This document shows positions 60,459 through 64,000 of a stretch of DNA of 64,000 nucleotides, piece by piece. Below the pieces are notes generated by a model. It did not search any database, was not told the DNA's origin, and saw only the letters and a list, made by a program, of their open reading frames with translations. Positions within the stretch are counted from its first letter, which is position 1. Each line of letters starts with the position of its first letter. Origin of the DNA: UBA4582 sp013204195 (GTDB taxonomy: Bacteria > Pseudomonadota > Gammaproteobacteria > Pseudomonadales > Azotimanducaceae); contig CAWUUH010000036.1 in assembly GCA_963925735.1 (NCBI GenBank), forward strand, positions 6,624-70,623, written 5' to 3'. The position numbers were made by a program, and so were the translations under genes.

Positions 60459-63400
60459 ATGGAAAGGATTATTGCATGGTGGGCGTCCAATCCCGTCGCG
60501 GCGAACTTGCTGATGTTTGGGATATTACTGGCAGGACTTCTTGGCTTCCTGTCTATGGAGCGAGAAGCTTTTCCGGTCTTCAAGCCCCATCAAGTGGTCA
60601 TCGAAGTTGTTTGGCCGGGTGCGGCACCGCAGGAAGTGGAAGAACAGATCGTGATGCGCATCGAAGAAGCGCTGAGTGGGCTTGAAAGCGTCTATCGGTA
60701 CTACTCAACCGCCACTGAAAACTTTGCTCGCATAGAGGTGCACACCTTACCTAGCCAGAATATGGATGCATTCCTTAATGATGTCAAAAATGCGGTGGAT
60801 GCGGTCAACTCCCTACCCAGAGATATCGAAAATCCTAAGGTTAGGCGAGTGGAATACCGTCAGGAAATGATGCGTGTTGCGGTACATGGCCACATTGGTG
60901 AGAAGGCTCTGACGCAGCTGGCGCAGGACATGCGCGATGAAATCGCCCAATTACCTTATATTTCCCTCGTGGATTTGTTTGGTAGTCGTCGGGAAGAAGT
61001 CACTATCGAACTGTCCGATGATGCTATGCGCCAGTATGGTCTTGGTTTCGCCGAGGTCGCCGCGGCCATCCGCGCCAGTTCGATTAACTTGTCGACGGGC
61101 CAGATCCGTACCGAAACCGGCGATGTTCGGTTGCGGGCTCGAAACATGGCAGACAGCGAAGATGATTTCAGTCGAATTGTTATTCGTCAATCTCAAGGCG
61201 GTGCCAGTGTCCGTGTCGGCGATGTTGCGCGAGTGATCGATGGTTTCGAAGATGAAGAAATTCTCGCTACCATGAACGGTGAGCCGGCGGTGTTACTACA
61301 AGTTCTGTCCACGGACAATATGCAGGTCGTCAAATCTAGCGATGCGGTCAGGGCTTGGATAGCAACACGCAAACTTGATCTGCCCGAGGGTGTCAGTCTT
61401 ACCCTATGGTTTGACACGGCGGATATCTATAAAAGTAGAATGAACACGATTACCTCGTCGGCATTTATTGGTCTGTTGTTGGTGTTTCTGGTTCTGATTC
61501 TAAGCTTGCGGCCGGTGGTTGCTCTCTGGGTGACTGTGGGGATCGCGGTGTCGTTTATGGGCGCATTTGCACTGTTACCGATGAACGATGTGTCCTTGAA
61601 TATTATGTCTACCTTTGCCTTCTTGCTGGTGCTGGGGATTGTCGTCGATGACGCCATTGTGGTCGGCGAGAGTATTCACCAGCATAGTCATACCCATGGT
61701 GGCCTCGCGGCTGCCATTGAGGGCGCATCAGTGGTGTCAAAACCGGTGATCTTTGCGGTGCTCACTACCATGGTTGCATTTGCGCCATTCTTTTTCTTGT
61801 CTACGGAAGAGGCTCAGGTCACTCGTCAGTTTTCGATCGTCATCACACTGGCATTGCTGGTGTCTCTGATTGAGGCTTTTTTAATTTTGCCGGCGCATCT
61901 TGCGCATCTGAAACATCGAGAAAAACTCGGTACCTTAGCCCGTTGGCAGAAGCGCATCGAAGAAAGCATTATACATTTTGCCAACACTACTTACCGTCGT
62001 TGGGTAGATCGTTGTGTGCGCCATCGATACGTAACGGTCAGCGCGTTTGTAATGGCTTTCATTTTGAGCCTCGGGCTTTATTCCAGCGGTTGGGTCAAGT
62101 TTGGGTTTATGCCGGAAGTCGAAAATGAAATCATCTATCTCAATGTAACGTTACCGACGGGAACACCCTACGCCCGTGCACTTGCTGTCCTCGATCAATT
62201 GCAGGAAGCCGAATTAAAATTGATCAAGGAAGTTGGCGAGCGGGCGATCGAGGAGGGGGGCTCAGGCCAACTGATTGAAGGCTGGTATACGCGTTCTCGT
62301 CGGGACAGCGTGATAGCCATCATTAAGCTGGCGCCACCCGAAATCCGAGATCTTAGTGCAAAAGAAGCGGCGACTCGACTAAGAGAACTGGTGGGCGAAA
62401 TTCCAGATGCGGATGAGATTGAAGTTAACTACACGATGAATAATTCGACGCCTCAGGTTAACTATGCGCTGCGTCACGGGGACATGGAGGTTTTGCGGGC
62501 CGTAGCATCAGAGGTTCAGGCGCAGCTTTATAGTTATGACGGCACTTTTTACGTGCGTGACTCTATGCGCGGCGAATCAGATGAGCTGCATATCCAGTTG
62601 TTACCGGGTGCGGAAAAGCTTGGTGTGACCCTGGCGCAGGTTTCACAGCAAGTAAGGCAGGCATACTTCGGTGAAGAAGTTCAACGATTGCCGCGAGAAA
62701 ATGGTGATGTCAGAGTGATGGTTCGTTATCCGTCAGCCTTGCGTCATAGCCTCGACAGCCTAAACCAGTTTTATATCCGCACCTTAGAGGGTCGAGAAAT
62801 TCCGTTGTTGTCAGTGGCCGAAATTGAGGTGGCCACCGGTGTTCAGAATATTGATCGCCGAGATGGTGAGCGAGTTGTGTGGATCACCGCAGATGTTACC
62901 GGTGACCTTATGAGTGATATTAATACGGATATGAAAGACAACTTTTTGCCTAAAATTGAGAAAAAGTATCCTGGTATTAAGATCGGTGTGAGTGGTAATG
63001 CGGAAAGCGAAGAATTGTTTATGAGCGAGCTCGTCTCCTTGTTCGCCATTGCGTTATTTGTCATGTACGCGCTGATCGCCGTTGCCTTTCGTTCTTATTG
63101 GCTACCCTTGTTGGTGATGACCGCCATTCCCTTTGGCTTTATGGGGGCTGTCTACGGTCATTGGCTATTCGGTGTGTCTATGGCCATGTTTTCCTATTTT
63201 GGCATCGGTGCGGCGGCAGGCGTGGTGGTGAATGATAATTTGGTTCTCGTCGATTACGTAGAGCGCCTGCGACAGCGGGGCCTGAATGCCGCAGAGGCTG
63301 TTGTGACCGCCGGCGTGGCTCGGTTTAGACCGATTTTGCTTACCTCGGTGACCACCTTTGTGGGGCTGATGCCAATTATGGCTGAGCGTTCGACCGACGC

Positions 63401-63602
63401 TCAGTTTTTGAAGCCGGCGGTGTTATCTCTGGCCTTTGGGGTGTTGTTCGCCTTGTTCGTGTCGCTCTTGATGGTGCCAGCGTTGTATTGCGTGGGTGAC
63501 GATTTACGCGCGTCGGTGAGGAGCTTGAAGCAACGGTTATGGCGAAAATGGGCAGGCGTGGTGCCCACTGTTTCTGCTGAAAAGAAAGGCATTGCGCCCT
63601 GA
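60459..63602 (+). CDS. RND-family efflux permease (HAE-type)
   Basis: A 1047-residue proton-driven transporter. It starts MERIIAWWASNPVAANLLMF, has two large periplasmic loops and 12 helices. The proton-relay aspartates are in VLGIVVDDAIVVGESIHQHS (helix 4). ASVVSKPVIFAVLTTMVAFA and the second-half AVVTAGVARFRPILLTSVTT are RND signatures. It follows the adaptor gene by six bases. Substrates may be drugs, solvents or lipids. Confidence 0.95.
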   Translation: MERIIAWWASNPVAANLLMFGILLAGLLGFLSMEREAFPVFKPHQVVIEVVWPGAAPQEVEEQIVMRIEEALSGLESVYRYYSTATENFARIEVHTLPSQNMDAFLNDVKNAVDAVNSLPRDIENPKVRRVEYRQEMMRVAVHGHIGEKALTQLAQDMRDEIAQLPYISLVDLFGSRREEVTIELSDDAMRQYGLGFAEVAAAIRASSINLSTGQIRTETGDVRLRARNMADSEDDFSRIVIRQSQGGASVRVGDVARVIDGFEDEEILATMNGEPAVLLQVLSTDNMQVVKSSDAVRAWIATRKLDLPEGVSLTLWFDTADIYKSRMNTITSSAFIGLLLVFLVLILSLRPVVALWVTVGIAVSFMGAFALLPMNDVSLNIMSTFAFLLVLGIVVDDAIVVGESIHQHSHTHGGLAAAIEGASVVSKPVIFAVLTTMVAFAPFFFLSTEEAQVTRQFSIVITLALLVSLIEAFLILPAHLAHLKHREKLGTLARWQKRIEESIIHFANTTYRRWVDRCVRHRYVTVSAFVMAFILSLGLYSSGWVKFGFMPEVENEIIYLNVTLPTGTPYARALAVLDQLQEAELKLIKEVGERAIEEGGSGQLIEGWYTRSRRDSVIAIIKLAPPEIRDLSAKEAATRLRELVGEIPDADEIEVNYTMNNSTPQVNYALRHGDMEVLRAVASEVQAQLYSYDGTFYVRDSMRGESDELHIQLLPGAEKLGVTLAQVSQQVRQAYFGEEVQRLPRENGDVRVMVRYPSALRHSLDSLNQFYIRTLEGREIPLLSVAEIEVATGVQNIDRRDGERVVWITADVTGDLMSDINTDMKDNFLPKIEKKYPGIKIGVSGNAESEELFMSELVSLFAIALFVMYALIAVAFRSYWLPLLVMTAIPFGFMGAVYGHWLFGVSMAMFSYFGIGAAAGVVVNDNLVLVDYVERLRQRGLNAAEAVVTAGVARFRPILLTSVTTFVGLMPIMAERSTDAQFLKPAVLSLAFGVLFALFVSLLMVPALYCVGDDLRASVRSLKQRLWRKWAGVVPTVSAEKKGIAP

Positions 63603-63679
63603 GTTCTAGCTCTGGCGCAAAGCTCGACGCTGCAGTCACCGCGCGGTATATTAGGGTTTTGCGTTTAGAGGTTACGGGT

Positions 63680-64000
63680 ATGTCAATGGAAGATGAGTTG
63701 ATTCTGGAACAAATTCAGATTGGTCCCATGCAAAACTTCACTTATCTAATCGGGTCGAAGCGGACGCGAGAAGTGGTGGTGATAGATCCGGCCTGGGATA
63801 TCGATGCCATCATGAACATCATCAACGAGCGCGGCTATACACTGAATGCTGCGCTGTTGACGCACTATCATCCAGATCATTGCGGCGGCTCTTTTGGTAA
63901 AAACAAGGTGCAGGGTGTCGCCGAGTTCTTGGCAACGAATCCCGTGGAGATTTATGCCCACAAGATTGAGGCCGATGGAGTCAAGAAGGTCACGGGTATC
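63680..64000 (+). CDS. Metallo-beta-lactamase-fold hydrolase, 3' end cut by window
   Basis: The first 107 residues of a glyoxalase II-like MBL-fold protein, MSMEDELILEQIQIGPMQNF, with the metal motif LLTHYHPDHCGGSFG (HxHxDH). DPAWDIDAIMNIINERGY precedes it. The frame runs off the window, so later metal ligands are not seen. Hydroxyacylglutathione hydrolase or persulfide-type activity is typical of the family. Confidence 0.85.
   Translation, partial: MSMEDELILEQIQIGPMQNFTYLIGSKRTREVVVIDPAWDIDAIMNIINERGYTLNAALLTHYHPDHCGGSFGKNKVQGVAEFLATNPVEIYAHKIEADGVKKVTGI

Overview
The window looks like chromosomal DNA of a free-living, aerobic gammaproteobacterium. The reasons are a complete System I cytochrome c maturation operon in the order ccmABCDEFGHI, a RarD-type EamA transporter, a SlyD-type FKBP, AtoE, and many acyl-CoA enzymes. 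Lipid-degrading marine or soil lineages near Cellvibrionales/Pseudomonadales would fit, but this placement is inference from gene content. I saw no rRNA, tRNA, CRISPR array, integrase or insertion sequence.

Layout. 1-4.6 kb: the N-terminal part of an acyl-CoA ligase gene (cut by the window edge), a divergent GPH-type sugar/cation symporter, a RarD-like permease and a small methyltransferase. 4.8-6.2 kb: an exported DUF4139-type protein. 6.2-16.5 kb (minus strand): an eight-gene, tightly coupled operon that is the most unusual part of the window. 16.6-31.1 kb: oxidoreductase, thiolase-like protein, deacetylase, three Nudix hydrolases, a PiT phosphate transporter with its DUF47 partner, SDR, crotonase, NIPSNAP, a Bax-like glucosaminidase and a pair of acyl-CoA dehydrogenases. 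31.2-45.7 kb: uvrA, a CinA-type domain protein, a transglutaminase/TPR lipoprotein, a cation/proton antiporter, metallophosphoesterases, another acyl-CoA dehydrogenase, hydrolases, a pseudouridine synthase and an enoyl-CoA isomerase-like protein. 45.9-53.2 kb: the ccm operon. 53.2-64 kb: VOC protein, Old Yellow Enzyme, GNAT, SlyD-AtoE, RidA, a thioesterase, an RND efflux pair and a partial metallo-beta-lactamase-fold hydrolase.

The candidate new system is the 6217-16507 operon. In transcription order it encodes: an outer-membrane lipoprotein with a long Pro/Ala/Ser region; a kinase-fold protein with one membrane helix and a periplasmic TPR/PEGA part; a one-helix protein with about five PEGA repeats and a C-terminal formylglycine-generating-enzyme (FGE) fold; a small exported protein; a MotA/TolQ/ExbB-type proton-channel subunit; an Hsp70/actin-fold protein with an FHA-like tail; and two von Willebrand factor A (VWA) proteins. 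The two VWA proteins begin with the same transmembrane motif, SLSFLD(V/I)(I/M)SCGFGA, whose aspartate sits where ExbD, TolR and MotB carry their essential proton-binding aspartate. I infer a proton-motive-force-driven envelope machine whose two different D-type subunits carry periplasmic VWA heads. The kinase, FGE and Hsp70 folds all lack key catalytic or nucleotide-binding residues, so they probably serve as sensors or scaffolds. The parts list resembles the T6SS threonine-phosphorylation module (TagQ, TagR, PpkA, Fha) joined to a motor, yet no T6SS gene is present.

Most other genes describe a cell that activates and beta-oxidises acyl chains (ligase, three acyl-CoA dehydrogenases, two crotonases, thiolase-like protein, thioesterase, short-chain fatty acid permease). 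Several intergenic regions hold inverted or direct repeats that look like operators or RNA hairpins. No gene-free stretch exceeds 300 bases; the longest gaps are 58951-59247 and 1165-1426.
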